A stretch of 58,581 nt of DNA from an uncultured Chloroflexales bacterium (GCA_937925925.1 CALANA010000040.1:1-58581), one strand, 5' to 3'. Positions 37,142 to 46,466 are shown, counted from the stretch's first letter. A program made the numbers and translations. Notes: generated by a model not told the origin, from the sequence alone.

Positions 37142-38236
37142 TCAATCTAGACTGGTAGGAAACGTAAGCGTAATACATGTTCCACCCTGCCGCTCCAATA
37201 CTATGGTTGCTCGCAGTTGGCGGGCGAGAACATGTACTAACTGGAGTCCGGTACTTGGCGGATGTTCAAAATCGACACTGTCGGCCAACCCGACACCGTT
37301 ATCGCGTACTTGTAGGATAGCCTGGTTGTCCTCGCTGGCATGGAGCGTAACGGTGATCGTGCCACTCTGGTCAGACGGAAAGGCATGCTTGAGCGCGTTC
37401 GTCACCAGTTCGTTGATGATCAGACCACAGGGTATGGCTATATCAGAGGCAACGCTCATGGCTTCGCTGTCCAGGTGCAGACTTACATTCGAGCGCGTGA
37501 TATACGACTCCCGGAGATAAACGAGCAGATTGTTGAGATAGGTCATCATATCTACCTGTACCGGATCGTTGGTTCTGGACAGGGCTTCATGGATCAGGGC
37601 CATTGAGCGCAAGCGGCCCCGCGCATCATGGAATATATCGAGCATAGCAGGGTCTTGCAGCTTTGCGGACTGGAGATCGAGTAAACTGGAGACAATCTGT
37701 AGATTATTTTTGACGCGATGGTAAACTTCGCGGAGGAGTACCTGATTGTCTTGCAATGTCCGTTGGAGTTGCTCTTCAATACGCTTGCGCTCGGTAATAT
37801 CGGTGGCAATACCGCCGATGGCATAGATGTTGCCTTCAGCGCTATAGAGCGGGAATTTTATCAGCAGCAGTGTGCATTCGATGCCGGTCAAGGACAACAC
37901 CAGTTCGGTCTCCAACGACTTGCCAGTTGCCAGGATTGCTTGCTCGGTTTCCCAGGACTGGGCAGCGATGTCGGCTGGAAACAGATCGGCAGCAGTTTTG
38001 CCAATGATCTGCTCCATATCCAGGTTCAACACACGGGAAATACTCTGTGAGACTTGTATGTAGCGCCCCTGACAATCTTTAACGAAAATACCAACAGGGG
38101 CATGGAAGAGCAGATCGGTCAGCAGATGATTCTGGTTGCTCAACGACTCAACCTGTTGTTCCAGAGCCGCGACACGCTGTCGTAGTAAGGCCATTTCAAC
38201 ATCCTGGGAGTTGGAGTGGTCAGGATCGCCAGTCAT
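37142..38236 (-). CDS. PAS-HisKA_2 sensor histidine kinase (orphan)
   Basis: A soluble signal-transduction kinase of 364 aa. A short coiled coil (VEMALLRQRVAALEQQVESL) leads into a PAS domain (about 45-155; GIFVKDCQGRYIQVSQSISR). The dimerisation/phosphoacceptor segment of the HisKA_2 type follows, EVYHRVKNNLQIVSSLL with the phospho-His. An ATPase domain has the N-box LIINELVTNALKHAF and G-box DNGVGL. There are no membrane helices, so the PAS domain senses a cytosolic cue. GGAG 7 nt before the ATG at 38236 decides the start over a Met 20 codons upstream. No response regulator is adjacent. Confidence 0.9.
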   Translation of the reverse strand: MTGDPDHSNSQDVEMALLRQRVAALEQQVESLSNQNHLLTDLLFHAPVGIFVKDCQGRYIQVSQSISRVLNLDMEQIIGKTAADLFPADIAAQSWETEQAILATGKSLETELVLSLTGIECTLLLIKFPLYSAEGNIYAIGGIATDITERKRIEEQLQRTLQDNQVLLREVYHRVKNNLQIVSSLLDLQSAKLQDPAMLDIFHDARGRLRSMALIHEALSRTNDPVQVDMMTYLNNLLVYLRESYITRSNVSLHLDSEAMSVASDIAIPCGLIINELVTNALKHAFPSDQSGTITVTLHASEDNQAILQVRDNGVGLADSVDFEHPPSTGLQLVHVLARQLRATIVLERQGGTCITLTFPTSLD

Positions 38237-38311
38237 AGATGTACTCCAGTTTCTGCTACAGTAATCAACTTCTTCTTTTAGTGGCAATGCATACAAAACA
38301 GGGACTATAGT

Positions 38312-38504
38312 ATATCATACTAATTTGACTTCGACCTTCCGCATCCGTTGATCCGTCTTGCGCTTTCTCATATGACAACGAGACGTCCCCTGGAAAGATA
38401 TTTCGGCGGGGGCCGCAGGCCCCCGCATCCCCGCCGCGATACAGTCTTGTTGGCGTACGAATGGCAAGAACATGGAGAATGTTCACGTCGAAACGGTATC
38501 ATAT
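38312..38504. repeat. Family 1 palindromic repeat, copy E
   Basis: The left end is ATATCATAC with the arm CGACCTTCCGCATCCG. The core is ACAACGAGACGTCCCCTGG, then GGGGGCCGCAGGCCCCCGCA. The right arm is CATGGAGAATGTTCACGTCG, ending CGGTATCATAT. It is inverted relative to copy B. It occupies half of the divergent gap between the sensor kinase and the gene at 38682. Confidence 0.78.
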
Positions 38505-38649
38505 GTCACAACGAAACGAACCGATTGGTAACAACGAGCAAAACATTGTGTTCAAAACCCTGTTTGGCAGCAACAAAAGTCTGAGCGCGAACGTCTATTA
38601 CAGAGGACAATTCTTGTTAAATACGGCTTATACCAGGCAAGAAGGGAGG

Positions 38650-38673
38650 CAGACGGGTGAGTCACCCCGTCTG
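38650..38673 (+). promoter_or_regulatory. Hairpin just upstream of a start codon
   Basis: CAGACGGG (38650-38657) pairs with CCCCGTCTG (38665-38673, one extra C), directly after GGGAGG (38644-38649) and 8 nt before the ATG at 38682. It separates the only good Shine-Dalgarno-like sequence from the start codon, so it may control translation. No further evidence. Confidence 0.4.
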
Positions 38674-38681
38674 AATAGGGC

Positions 38682-39671
38682 ATGAAGGAAACAGCTTTGT
38701 ATCTGGCATCATTGTTAGAGCGAACATTGCGCGCCAGTGCCGTGCTAGTGGGAGGAGTAGCGCGTGAGACCACTGATGTGTTGCTACCGTTGCGTGTTCG
38801 GCGCACCCGGCTATACCAGGTCACGGTGGCGCAGTTGTTACGCATTATGATCGAAATGGTGGGTGATGTGAAGGGCATCTATCCCCATGAAAAAATGCCT
38901 GTCGGTGAGTTGTTTGTGCGCAAATCGGCTGGCAACGTGGTGGAACTTTCTGGCTTTCTGGCGATGGGTTGGTCACCAGTCTGGTTACTGGCCGCTGCCT
39001 CCGATCTCCTCGGTGGCACGAAAGCCTACCTGTCAGCGCTGATCAAAGATTTGCAGCGGGCGAACGTCTTGCCAGAGGATGCCAATATTTCCTCATTCGA
39101 GGAATTGCTGAATGCATTGGAAGGGACATCGGGTACTCTGGCAGAAACGATTGTGGTTTTGCCACTGAATATGAAAGATATGCGTATTGCGTGGGAGAGT
39201 TTGCAACAAAATGTCAACCGCTTGCCAGACCCTGGTCAGTTAGCGTCGATTTTCAGTGAGTTGCAACGGGCTGCCCAGCACGAGCAGCGTTCACTGCTCG
39301 AAATCTCGGCTATCGTTGCACTCGGTGCTGTGCGTACCGGCATTCAGATTGGAAATACGCACCTCTTTGAATATTATCGCGATGCGTTGCAGACGATTGC
39401 TAATGAAGGTCTGATTGCCTATTTAGGGCGTGTCAGCGAGCCATATCGGGCACAAATTGTTCGGCATTTTGATCCGAAGACCCCAACGTTTACCGATCGT
39501 TTTTTGCGGCGCTGGATTGAACGTCGGCCATCCAGTGTAGCCGATGAACAACTGGAGGCACAACTGATCGACATCGTGCAGATGGTCGAAGCGGAAGAGG
39601 CACCAGCGGAAGAGGCACCAGTGGTTGAACATCCCGCACCGGATCAAGCCATATGGGAACGAATCGTGTGA
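38682..39671 (+). CDS. Unknown soluble protein, helical, with acidic C-terminus
   Basis: A 329-aa protein that I do not recognise. It has no signal peptide and no clear transmembrane helix, though LVVELSGFLAMGWSPVWLLAA is hydrophobic. The predicted look is mostly alpha-helical. The C-terminus has a short duplicated acidic EEAPAEEAP tract. Coding character is good throughout. The start ATG lacks a close Shine-Dalgarno; a hairpin lies between GGGAGG and the start. Upstream is a family 1 repeat; downstream it converges with ilvD. Confidence 0.75.
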   Translation: MKETALYLASLLERTLRASAVLVGGVARETTDVLLPLRVRRTRLYQVTVAQLLRIMIEMVGDVKGIYPHEKMPVGELFVRKSAGNVVELSGFLAMGWSPVWLLAAASDLLGGTKAYLSALIKDLQRANVLPEDANISSFEELLNALEGTSGTLAETIVVLPLNMKDMRIAWESLQQNVNRLPDPGQLASIFSELQRAAQHEQRSLLEISAIVALGAVRTGIQIGNTHLFEYYRDALQTIANEGLIAYLGRVSEPYRAQIVRHFDPKTPTFTDRFLRRWIERRPSSVADEQLEAQLIDIVQMVEAEEAPAEEAPVVEHPAPDQAIWERIV

Positions 39672-39764
39672 CATACGTGATTGGAGGTAGAAACGCTGCA
39701 TAGAACGTCTTGATCGGATGTCTCTTCTGCGTTCACAGGTGCTAACCAATAGCCAGAATCAGGT

Positions 39765-39795
39765 AGGGGTACTGACTCTCCGTGTCGGTACCCCT
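39765..39795. terminator. Stem-loop between convergent genes
   Basis: AGGGGTAC (39765-39772) pairs with GTACCCCT (39788-39795) in the 184-bp gap between the unknown protein gene and ilvD. Terminator role inferred from position. Confidence 0.5.
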
Positions 39796-39855
39796 CTTGA
39801 TCGAGAGTGGGAACGCCCGGTGCGTTCTGTATTCAGGCTGATATGCGGCGATCCC

Positions 39856-41544
39856 TCAATCGCTCAGGTGCAGGTCGGTTACAGCACCGAGGCTGCTGCT
39901 GGAGACGAGCCGCGCATATTTGGCCAGCACGCCCCGCGTGTAGCGTGGCGCGGGCGGTTGCCAGGCTGCACGTCGTAGTTCCAGTTCTGCTTCGGATATA
40001 TTTAGCTGCAGCAGGCGGGCCTGGGCATCGATCGTAATCGAGTCGCCCTCCTGCACCAGCGCCAGCGGGCCACCGACCGCCGCCTCGGGTGCCACATGCC
40101 CCACCACCAGACCATATGTTCCACCGGAAAAACGCCCGTCGGTGATCAATCCCACCGAGTCACCTAACCCGGCCCCAATAATCGCTGAGGTTGGGGCCAG
40201 CATTTCGCGCATACCTGGCCCACCCTTCGGCCCCTCATAGCGGATCACAATCACATCGCCGGGCTGGATGTGCCCGGCCAGAATTGCCTCCAGACATTTT
40301 TCTTCCGATTCAAAGACGCGTGCCGGGCCGGTGATCCTGGTTGACGTAATGCCCGTAATTTTGGCAACACATCCCTCTGGTGACAGATTACCACGCAGAA
40401 TTGCCAGATGGCCTTGTGGATAGAGCGGGTTGTTCCATGGCCGAATGACATCCTGATCCGGATGTGGGTCATCTGGGACATCAGCCAGCACTTCGGCAAT
40501 CGTCTGCCCGGTAATCGTCAGCGCATCACCATGGAGTAGGTCGTGAACCAGGAGCATCTTCATCACCTGGGGCACGCCACCTACTTGATGCAGATCGGTA
40601 GCCACATACTGACCAGAAGGCTTCAGGTCACACAGCACTGGCGTGCGCTGGCGAATCGTCTCAAAATCATCAATTGTCAGCGGCACCTGGGCCGCATGCG
40701 CAATCGCCAGCAGATGAAGGACGGCATTGGTTGAACCACCGAGTGCCATCACCACCGTAATCGCATTTTCAAAGGCCTTGCGGGTCATAATCTGGCGCGG
40801 CAATCGCTGCTGACGGATCGCATCGACCAGGATCGCGCCGGAACGGGCAGCGCTATCGGCCTTCTCCGGATCTTCGGCGGCCATCGTTGAAGAATACATC
40901 AAGCTCATCCCCAGCGCCTCAATTGCCGATGACATCGTATTTGCAGTATACATGCCGCCGCATGATCCTGCACCCGGACATGCCCGCCGCTCAACCTCCA
41001 GCAGTTCGGTTTCGGCAATTTTACCTGCACTATACTGACCGACCGCCTCAAATGCACTTACAATCGTCAAGTCTCGACCCTCATAATGACCGGGCTTGAT
41101 CGTACCGCCATAGACAAAAATGGCAGGGATGTTCATCCGCGCCATGGCAATCAAGGCCCCTGGCATATTCTTGTCACACCCACCCACTGCCAGAACGCCG
41201 TCCATGCTCTGCCCATTACAGACGGTCTCGATTGCATCGGCAATCACCTCGCGGGACACCAGCGAATATTTCATGCCCTCGGTGCCCATCGAGATGCCAT
41301 CACTGATGGTAATGGTGCCAAACAACTGGGGCATCGCGTGCGCTGCACGGATCGCCTGCTCGGCCCGCAGGGCCAGGTCATTGAGGCCAACATTACACGG
41401 CGTAATCGTGCTATAGCCATTAGCAACACCGACGATTGGTTTGCTAAAATCTTCGTCACTAAACCCGACCGCTCGCAACATGGCGCGATTGGGTGAGCGC
41501 TGAACGCCTTGTGTAACAATTTTACTCCGGTTGTTATGTGTCAT
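39856..41544 (-). CDS. ilvD: Dihydroxy-acid dehydratase
   Basis: Dehydrates 2,3-dihydroxy acids in valine, isoleucine and leucine synthesis, using an iron-sulfur cluster. Its 562 aa match the family. Cluster and metal motifs are present: TPCN near residue 50, [11 protein letters not shown], and [15 protein letters not shown]. The C-terminal [20 protein letters not shown] is the substrate-side signature. GAGGAG lies upstream of the ATG. It is monocistronic here, with its own promoter-like sequence; other ilv genes are not in the window. Confidence 0.97.
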   Translation of the reverse strand: MTHNNRSKIVTQGVQRSPNRAMLRAVGFSDEDFSKPIVGVANGYSTITPCNVGLNDLALRAEQAIRAAHAMPQLFGTITISDGISMGTEGMKYSLVSREVIADAIETVCNGQSMDGVLAVGGCDKNMPGALIAMARMNIPAIFVYGGTIKPGHYEGRDLTIVSAFEAVGQYSAGKIAETELLEVERRACPGAGSCGGMYTANTMSSAIEALGMSLMYSSTMAAEDPEKADSAARSGAILVDAIRQQRLPRQIMTRKAFENAITVVMALGGSTNAVLHLLAIAHAAQVPLTIDDFETIRQRTPVLCDLKPSGQYVATDLHQVGGVPQVMKMLLVHDLLHGDALTITGQTIAEVLADVPDDPHPDQDVIRPWNNPLYPQGHLAILRGNLSPEGCVAKITGITSTRITGPARVFESEEKCLEAILAGHIQPGDVIVIRYEGPKGGPGMREMLAPTSAIIGAGLGDSVGLITDGRFSGGTYGLVVGHVAPEAAVGGPLALVQEGDSITIDAQARLLQLNISEAELELRRAAWQPPAPRYTRGVLAKYARLVSSSSLGAVTDLHLSD

Positions 41545-41658
41545 TATTTTTCTCCTCGGGCTTGCCTAACGTTCTGTTCCTAATTTACCTGTCGACGTGA
41601 GATCACTCTATTGCGCCTGAATCAGCTTGTGAAGCTAGCCAGTTGTCACCGCAGATCT

Positions 41659-41704
41659 ATGATAGTACGCAACCCGCGCCAGTGCAAATGGCGGTATGAC
41701 CGCC
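41659..41704 (-). promoter_or_regulatory. ilvD promoter with adjacent stem-loop
   Basis: On the minus strand TTGCAC (41687-41682), a 17-nt spacer and TATCAT (41664-41659) lie about 115 nt before ilvD. Directly upstream is a perfect stem GGCGGT-ATG-ACCGCC (41690-41704), 44 nt past the proS stop, which may end proS transcripts. No T-run and no T-box or leader peptide is apparent. Confidence 0.55.
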
Positions 41705-41747
41705 ACAGGTGAAAGACGTTTTGTTTCAGCAACCGTGCAAACCCTGC

Positions 41748-43439
41748 TTATGTGACTGTATCAGCCTCCATCGCCAGACATTGACGCACGCTCTCAAGCA
41801 CACCACTGCGTTCCACCTGCCTGACCGTGTTCGTTCGTGGTTTCAACTCCACCATTCCTGTGGCCAACAATCGTTCACTCACCAGTACACGTATGGGGAA
41901 CCCGAGCAGATCCGCATCGGCAAACTTGACGCCCGCCGACTCATCACGATTGTCATAGTATACCCGTAATCCGGCGGCTTGTAATTCGGTGTAGAGCAGC
42001 ATACCGTCCGTGCGCACCGTCTCGGTCTTGCCCAGGCTGATGAGATAGACATCGGCAGGCGCAACCGCGAGCGGCCAGATGATTCCGGCCTCATCGTGGT
42101 GTTGTTCCACACACACCTGCAATAGACGTTCGAGGTAAAGATGAGCATAACTGGCCCGGATTGGCCGTGCGATCCCCTGGGCATCCAGATAGGTTGGTAC
42201 CGGATCCGGCCATTGCATCACTGGATTGCTTGCTCCCAACTCAAGGGCCTGAGCATACCGTAAGGGCGTGTGGCAACGTGGGCACGGATCGCCCACGCGC
42301 ACCAGCGCAATATCCGCCACTAGCGTCGCCTGCCAGTCGCGCCCATACAGCACATTGCGCACATGGTGGCCCGTGCGATTCGCGCCCGCCACCAATGGCC
42401 CGGCATAGACCACCGACGTGTCGGCAATGACCGTGACATCACGCAGACCGAGCGGTGAGGCATAGCCTGCCACTGCACCCGTCGCCGCAATCTGAGCAGC
42501 ACCAGCCGGAGCCAACGCCGATAGCCCGGCTACTGCACATACGCGAGCTTCATTCACTTCCAGATCGCCACGAATAACCACCAGCAGTAATCCTCGCTCC
42601 GGCGAGTCAAAGAAGACAGCCTTCGCTGTAGCTGTCTCTGGTATATTCAGGTATCGTGCTAGATCGGCAATGGTAGCGCAATCAGGGGTGGCAACTGGCT
42701 CCATCGGTGGAACCTGGCATGGATCAATCGGTGCAACCGATGATAAGGTAGCGCGTGTTGCCTGATCCAGTCTGGCGGCGTAATCCCCGGTTGGACAAAG
42801 TACCAGCGGGGTATCACCGGCCGGGGTAAGTGCCATCCATGCCGGCACCTGGATCGTTGTCGTCGCCGCCGCTGCGCTGGTTGTGCAGCGTGCAGCATCG
42901 ACACTAATGTATTGCAAGCCGCAGCGCGTCAGGATTCTTGCGATAGCCTCGACCAGTTGCGCCTGAACATGAGTATGACTCTCGGCATCCGTAGCGCAGG
43001 CAAAAGCCTGCATGATAGTCGTTTCGCGCATATAGACTAATCCACCCCGTGGCCGAACCTGGTCGTGATAGCCAGTCTGGATGTGATAGACGATGGCCGG
43101 AAGCTGGCGGTATGAGGATATTTCACGGTGTAGCAGATCCGTCAGGGCGTCAATGGTTGACAGGGGACGTGGTGCGGCAGTGGGGAGCGCATCGGCAGTC
43201 GGTGCGGGGGGTACCCGGAAGAGCGGCAAGCGTAGTTCCTGGGCACCGATGTGGGTCAACTCGTTGTGGATCAAAGCCTCGATCCGGCGTAACACGCGCA
43301 TGCCCAGCGGGAGCAAGACATATTCACCTGTTGACAACGGTCGCGCCAGACCAGCACGTAGCACGAGTTGGTGGGCCGGGTGGGTAGCCTCACCTGGTGC
43401 CGCACGTAACGTGCGTCCGATAAGCTGTGAAACAAGCAT
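41748..43439 (-). CDS. Divergent bacterial-type prolyl-tRNA synthetase
   Basis: A class II synthetase of 563 aa in the bacterial ProS layout. The N-terminal part has LPLGMRVLRRIEALI and HIGAQELRLPLF (motif 1). A YbaK-like editing insertion spans about 245-385 (TAKAVFFDSPERGLLLVVIRGDLEVNE). The C-terminal anticodon domain has NRDESAGVKFADADLLGFPI. The catalytic core is unusual: motif 2 reads RPRGGLVYMRETTIMQAFA, without the usual REF-M-D-Y; motif 3, normally YGIGVSR, reads YAHLYLER. HDEAGIIWPLAVAP is normal. It may be a true but diverged enzyme or an editing/regulatory paralogue. ilvD follows on the same strand. Confidence 0.85.
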   Translation of the reverse strand: MLVSQLIGRTLRAAPGEATHPAHQLVLRAGLARPLSTGEYVLLPLGMRVLRRIEALIHNELTHIGAQELRLPLFRVPPAPTADALPTAAPRPLSTIDALTDLLHREISSYRQLPAIVYHIQTGYHDQVRPRGGLVYMRETTIMQAFACATDAESHTHVQAQLVEAIARILTRCGLQYISVDAARCTTSAAAATTTIQVPAWMALTPAGDTPLVLCPTGDYAARLDQATRATLSSVAPIDPCQVPPMEPVATPDCATIADLARYLNIPETATAKAVFFDSPERGLLLVVIRGDLEVNEARVCAVAGLSALAPAGAAQIAATGAVAGYASPLGLRDVTVIADTSVVYAGPLVAGANRTGHHVRNVLYGRDWQATLVADIALVRVGDPCPRCHTPLRYAQALELGASNPVMQWPDPVPTYLDAQGIARPIRASYAHLYLERLLQVCVEQHHDEAGIIWPLAVAPADVYLISLGKTETVRTDGMLLYTELQAAGLRVYYDNRDESAGVKFADADLLGFPIRVLVSERLLATGMVELKPRTNTVRQVERSGVLESVRQCLAMEADTVT

Positions 43440-43619
43440 AAGCGCCTCATTTTAACCATAATCCAATAGTCAGGGGTACAACTCGTACCGAAGTACAGTA
43501 TACAGCAGGACTTTTGCTCTATTGCATCAGCGTTGTCAACGCGGTAGGATGGAAGTCAACTACATAAGTCTTACAACCGAACAAAATTACGATCATCGAT
43601 AGTATTTTAGGAGAATCTC

Positions 43620-44255
43620 ATGCGTATAACCCCTAATCATCCACGGCTGCGCCTGATCGCCCTCCTATGCTGGATAGTTGGTAGCTGGTGGCTTATGCAG
43701 ATTATCCTGCTTGATACAAGGCATTCAACCCCGTTCCTGTTCGCTGCTATTCTCGTGTCCGGGGCTGTGTTTTTAGCAGTAGGTATTGCTTTCTGGCAGT
43801 TGGGCCTGGATCAGCGCGCCGGAATTGTGCTGGATCGCAAAGGCTTGGTGCTTAATCTTGGTCACTCGTCGGCGTTTGTTGCCTGGGATAATGTTGCGGA
43901 AGTGGGGTTGTGTCACCGCCGTGATAGCTTGCTGGCACTGGGCAGCCGCCATCAAGTAGGAATCCGTCTGCATAATCCAGCAGCCTATATCCAGAGTTAC
44001 GAACAGCGGTTGCCTTCGGCATCCGGGCCACTGGCTTTATCATTGCAGACACTGTATGCTGCCCTCCAACCACTGCGTCAGATCGATGATGGACTGCCGA
44101 AGATCGATCATCTGCGGCGTACCCGCACCCGTACTGGCTATGACGTGGTAATACCCGAAGTGTTCCTCGGCGGTAGAGCCGAAGCGTTTATCACCATGAT
44201 CGAAGCCTATTGCTACGATCCCCAACAGCGGCACATTTTGGGGAAGTATGTGTAG
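43620..44255 (+). CDS. Two-helix membrane protein with PH-like domain (STM3941 type)
   Basis: A 211-aa protein. Two transmembrane helices near the N-terminus (LIALLCWIVGSWWLMQIIL and FLFAAILVSGAVFLAVGIAF) are followed by a PH-like beta domain: GIVLDRKGLVLNLGHSSAFV, then VAWDNVAEVGL. This arrangement resembles the STM3941 group. The function of the group is unknown. AGGAG 6 nt before the ATG supports the start. It is divergent from the prolyl-tRNA synthetase gene, and a stem-loop follows it. Confidence 0.78.
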   Translation: MRITPNHPRLRLIALLCWIVGSWWLMQIILLDTRHSTPFLFAAILVSGAVFLAVGIAFWQLGLDQRAGIVLDRKGLVLNLGHSSAFVAWDNVAEVGLCHRRDSLLALGSRHQVGIRLHNPAAYIQSYEQRLPSASGPLALSLQTLYAALQPLRQIDDGLPKIDHLRRTRTRTGYDVVIPEVFLGGRAEAFITMIEAYCYDPQQRHILGKYV

Positions 44256-44298
44256 ACTCGAATCTGACCCCTACACACTGCTGGATTGATCGTTGGTA

Positions 44299-44340
44299 GG
44301 AATCAGGCGAGATCGTGCATGTACGGTCTCACCTGATTCC
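44299..44340 (+). terminator. Long stem-loop after the PH-like gene
   Basis: GGAATCAGGCGAGA (44299-44312) pairs with TCTCACCTGATTCC (44327-44340) with one mismatch. It starts 43 nt after the stop codon. There is no T-run. Confidence 0.6.
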
Positions 44341-44584
44341 TCCAGCCATCTCGATAGTGAGGCTGCTTGATCGCTACCGGGTTTCTGGTAACCTTGTTAC
44401 CATCCACTTATAAAACTCGTCCTACATTCTCCAATCTCTGATCCGTAACCGTTCAGGTGGGTTGGTTTGGAGGAGCTGTGCCGCTCCAGGAGGTTCCCGG
44501 GGTTTCGCGGGGGCCTGCGACCCCCGCAACCCCCGCTGGCGAACGTTCCCCTGAACGGGTACCCCTTATCCTATGCTACACTAT
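44341..44584. other. Intergenic stretch with G+C-rich hairpins
   Basis: No gene. It contains two strong palindromes, GGAGGAGCTGTGCCGCTCC (about 44470) and GCGGGGGCCTGCGACCCCCGC (about 44509), of the kind found in the cores of the repeats nearby; this may be another degraded repeat copy. Confidence 0.4.
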
Positions 44585-44709
44585 TATTACAACGAGACTT
44601 CGTCTCGGCGGGGCGGCGGGGCCGCATGCCTCCGTACCAGACAGGAGATTTCGGCGTAGAGGTGTTGCATACAACGCCTCTACGTTCCATGGGAAGTCTC
44701 GTTGGAGTA
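44585..44709. repeat. Family 1 core-only repeat, copy G
   Basis: TATTACAACGAGACTTC at the left and GAAGTCTCGTTGGAGTA at the right form a terminal inverted repeat. The centre has GAGGTGTTGCATACAACGCC. The long outer arms of copies B, E and J are absent. Confidence 0.72.
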
Positions 44710-44769
44710 TTAGGATTGCGATGTATCTGGCCGCACGTCTAAGAGTTTTAGTGTATCTGGAGTCGCCCC

Positions 44770-45165
44770 ATGTGTGTGAATTATCGTGTTCTGGTCTGCG
44801 TCGGGTTATTGGGGTTGAGCCTGCTCACTGCTTGCGGCTCAACGGCACTACGGCAGATCCAGGAAGCAGGCGGGATTAAGATTGGGCTGGAAACAGAGCA
44901 AAACCCGCAGGTGCGTCAGCTACAAACGTTCATCGTGACCCTTCGAGATCAGCAAGGCCGGGCGTTGGAAAGCGATGATGTCTATCTTGATCTGCGCTGC
45001 CAGGCGTTGTGCGCCATCAATCGCCCGATGGCCGAGCCGGTTGGTAATGGTACGTACCGGGCGCAGACGGTCTATACTATGGCAGGGCCATGGACGGTCA
45101 GGGTGGTCGCCCGGGTTGCAGGTCAGGAGCATGCGGCGGTGTTCGTTACTGAAGTAGCTGAATAG
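44770..45165 (+). CDS. YtkA/FixH-like lipoprotein
   Basis: A 131-aa lipoprotein. The signal peptide ends in a lipobox (LLTACG, Cys about 22). The mature part is a small beta-sandwich of the YtkA/FixH type: LQTFIVTLRDQQGRALESDD, an RCQALC pair, then VGNGTYRAQTVYTMAGPWTV. Such domains often occur beside cytochrome oxidase or copper-handling genes. GGAG lies 8 nt before the ATG. It lies upstream of another lipoprotein on the same strand, with a repeat between them. Confidence 0.82.
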   Translation: MCVNYRVLVCVGLLGLSLLTACGSTALRQIQEAGGIKIGLETEQNPQVRQLQTFIVTLRDQQGRALESDDVYLDLRCQALCAINRPMAEPVGNGTYRAQTVYTMAGPWTVRVVARVAGQEHAAVFVTEVAE

Positions 45166-45206
45166 TACGCTCAACAACAGATTCGAGCGTATGTATGTGC
45201 AGATAG

Positions 45207-45367
45207 TACTACAACGAGACTTCATCTCGGCGGGGTGCGGGGGCCTGTGGCCCCCGCCCATGCTCCCTGTCTGGTGTGGCGCGGCTTCGCTGCACCGCAC
45301 CAGGCAGGAGATTTCCGAGGAGCTTCGTCTCTCGACATCTCTGTCCAGGGGAAGTCTCGTTGTAGTA
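45207..45367. repeat. Family 1 core-only repeat, copy H
   Basis: A perfect 17-bp terminal inverted repeat: TACTACAACGAGACTTC (45207-45223) and GAAGTCTCGTTGTAGTA (to 45367). The middle has GGGGGCCTGTGGCCCCCGCC. It shows the compact form of family 1 most cleanly, and it is inserted between two co-oriented lipoprotein genes. Confidence 0.82.
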
Positions 45368-45398
45368 ATAGAGGGCAGAGAGAGGGAGAGGGAGAGGT

Positions 45399-46343
45399 AT
45401 GCAACGATCGTCCCCGCTAATTATGAGCCAGTATGTTTTGGCCCGTATGATCATGATGGTATGTGCTATGCTGCTGGTGGCATGTGGGCAGTCATCACCC
45501 ACGGCTGGTTTGTATTCCTCGCCGGATGCAGCAGAGAATACATTTGTCCCGGTGCTGGCCGTATCAGAACTAGAAGTCGGTCAGAATCGGCTGCCGCTGG
45601 GTATTATCAAGAATGGCACGCCTGTTAATGATCCCGATCTCAAATTACATTTACGGTTCTATTATCTTGATGGTGACGACAAGACGACGGTGCGGAGTGA
45701 GAGCGATGCGGTGTATCGCGGGCAGGGTTTGCCGGTTGGGATCTACGTTGCATATCCACAACTGGATCAAGCTGGCGCATGGAGTGTGGAAATCGAAATT
45801 CCCCAGACTGATGGCCCACCGCAAACAAGCCGCATCCGCGTTGATGTGCTGGCTGAGTCACCTATTCCCTCGGTCGGTAGTCCAGCGCCGGCCACACGCA
45901 ACCTGACCGCCCGCGATCGGCCCGACCTGACACAGCTTACCTCTGATAGTGTACCTGACCCCGATCTGTACCAGTTGACGATTGCCGAGGCCATCGCGGC
46001 TCGGAAGCCCTTCGTGGTCACTTTTTCAACACCTGGCTTTTGCCAGACAGCCGTGTGTGCGCCGAATCTACAGGTAATCAAGCAACTCAAAGATCAGCTA
46101 CAGGACGAACTGAACTTCATTCACGTGGAAGTCTATCCTTACCCATTCAGCGAGTCATTTCAGAAGCAGCGCATGGTGCCGGCAATGCGTGAATGGCATT
46201 TACGCACCGAGCCATGGACATTTCTGGTCGATGCAGAGGGCATTATCCAGGCGAAGTATGAAGGTGGGTTGACGCTGGTGGAGCTGGAGCCAGCGCTACG
46301 CCAGCTTGCTGATGGACAGCCGGTTGATCCAACGCAAAGCTAA
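45399..46343 (+). CDS. Thioredoxin-like lipoprotein with CX4C motif
   Basis: A 314-aa lipoprotein. The lipobox Cys is at about 29 (LLVACG). A beta-rich N-terminal domain (about 45-150) is followed by a thioredoxin-fold domain from about 190: KPFVVTFSTPGFCQTAVCAP, then VYPYPF, TEPWTFLVDAEGII. The redox pair is Cys215 and Cys220 with four residues between (CQTAVC), instead of CXXC (thioredoxin) or CXXXC (Sco). A cis-Pro-like P follows in EPWTF. It may act in thiol or metal handling outside the membrane. GAGAGG lies just before the ATG. Confidence 0.85.
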   Translation: MQRSSPLIMSQYVLARMIMMVCAMLLVACGQSSPTAGLYSSPDAAENTFVPVLAVSELEVGQNRLPLGIIKNGTPVNDPDLKLHLRFYYLDGDDKTTVRSESDAVYRGQGLPVGIYVAYPQLDQAGAWSVEIEIPQTDGPPQTSRIRVDVLAESPIPSVGSPAPATRNLTARDRPDLTQLTSDSVPDPDLYQLTIAEAIAARKPFVVTFSTPGFCQTAVCAPNLQVIKQLKDQLQDELNFIHVEVYPYPFSESFQKQRMVPAMREWHLRTEPWTFLVDAEGIIQAKYEGGLTLVELEPALRQLADGQPVDPTQS

Positions 46344-46431
46344 TTGTACGGGACATCCTGCGAATCAGGATGCGCTTGACCAGGATGCACGATCTTTTCG
46401 GTCTACGGTAGCACCAGGCAATGTATAGATG

Positions 46432-46466
46432 TCGCCTCATTTTCGTTGTAAGGGAAAATGAGGCGA
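46432..46466 (+). terminator. Strong stem-loop after the thioredoxin-like gene
   Basis: A perfect 13-bp stem, TCGCCTCATTTTC (46432-46444) with GAAAATGAGGCGA (46454-46466). It lies 89 nt after the stop codon. No T-run follows. Confidence 0.6.
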
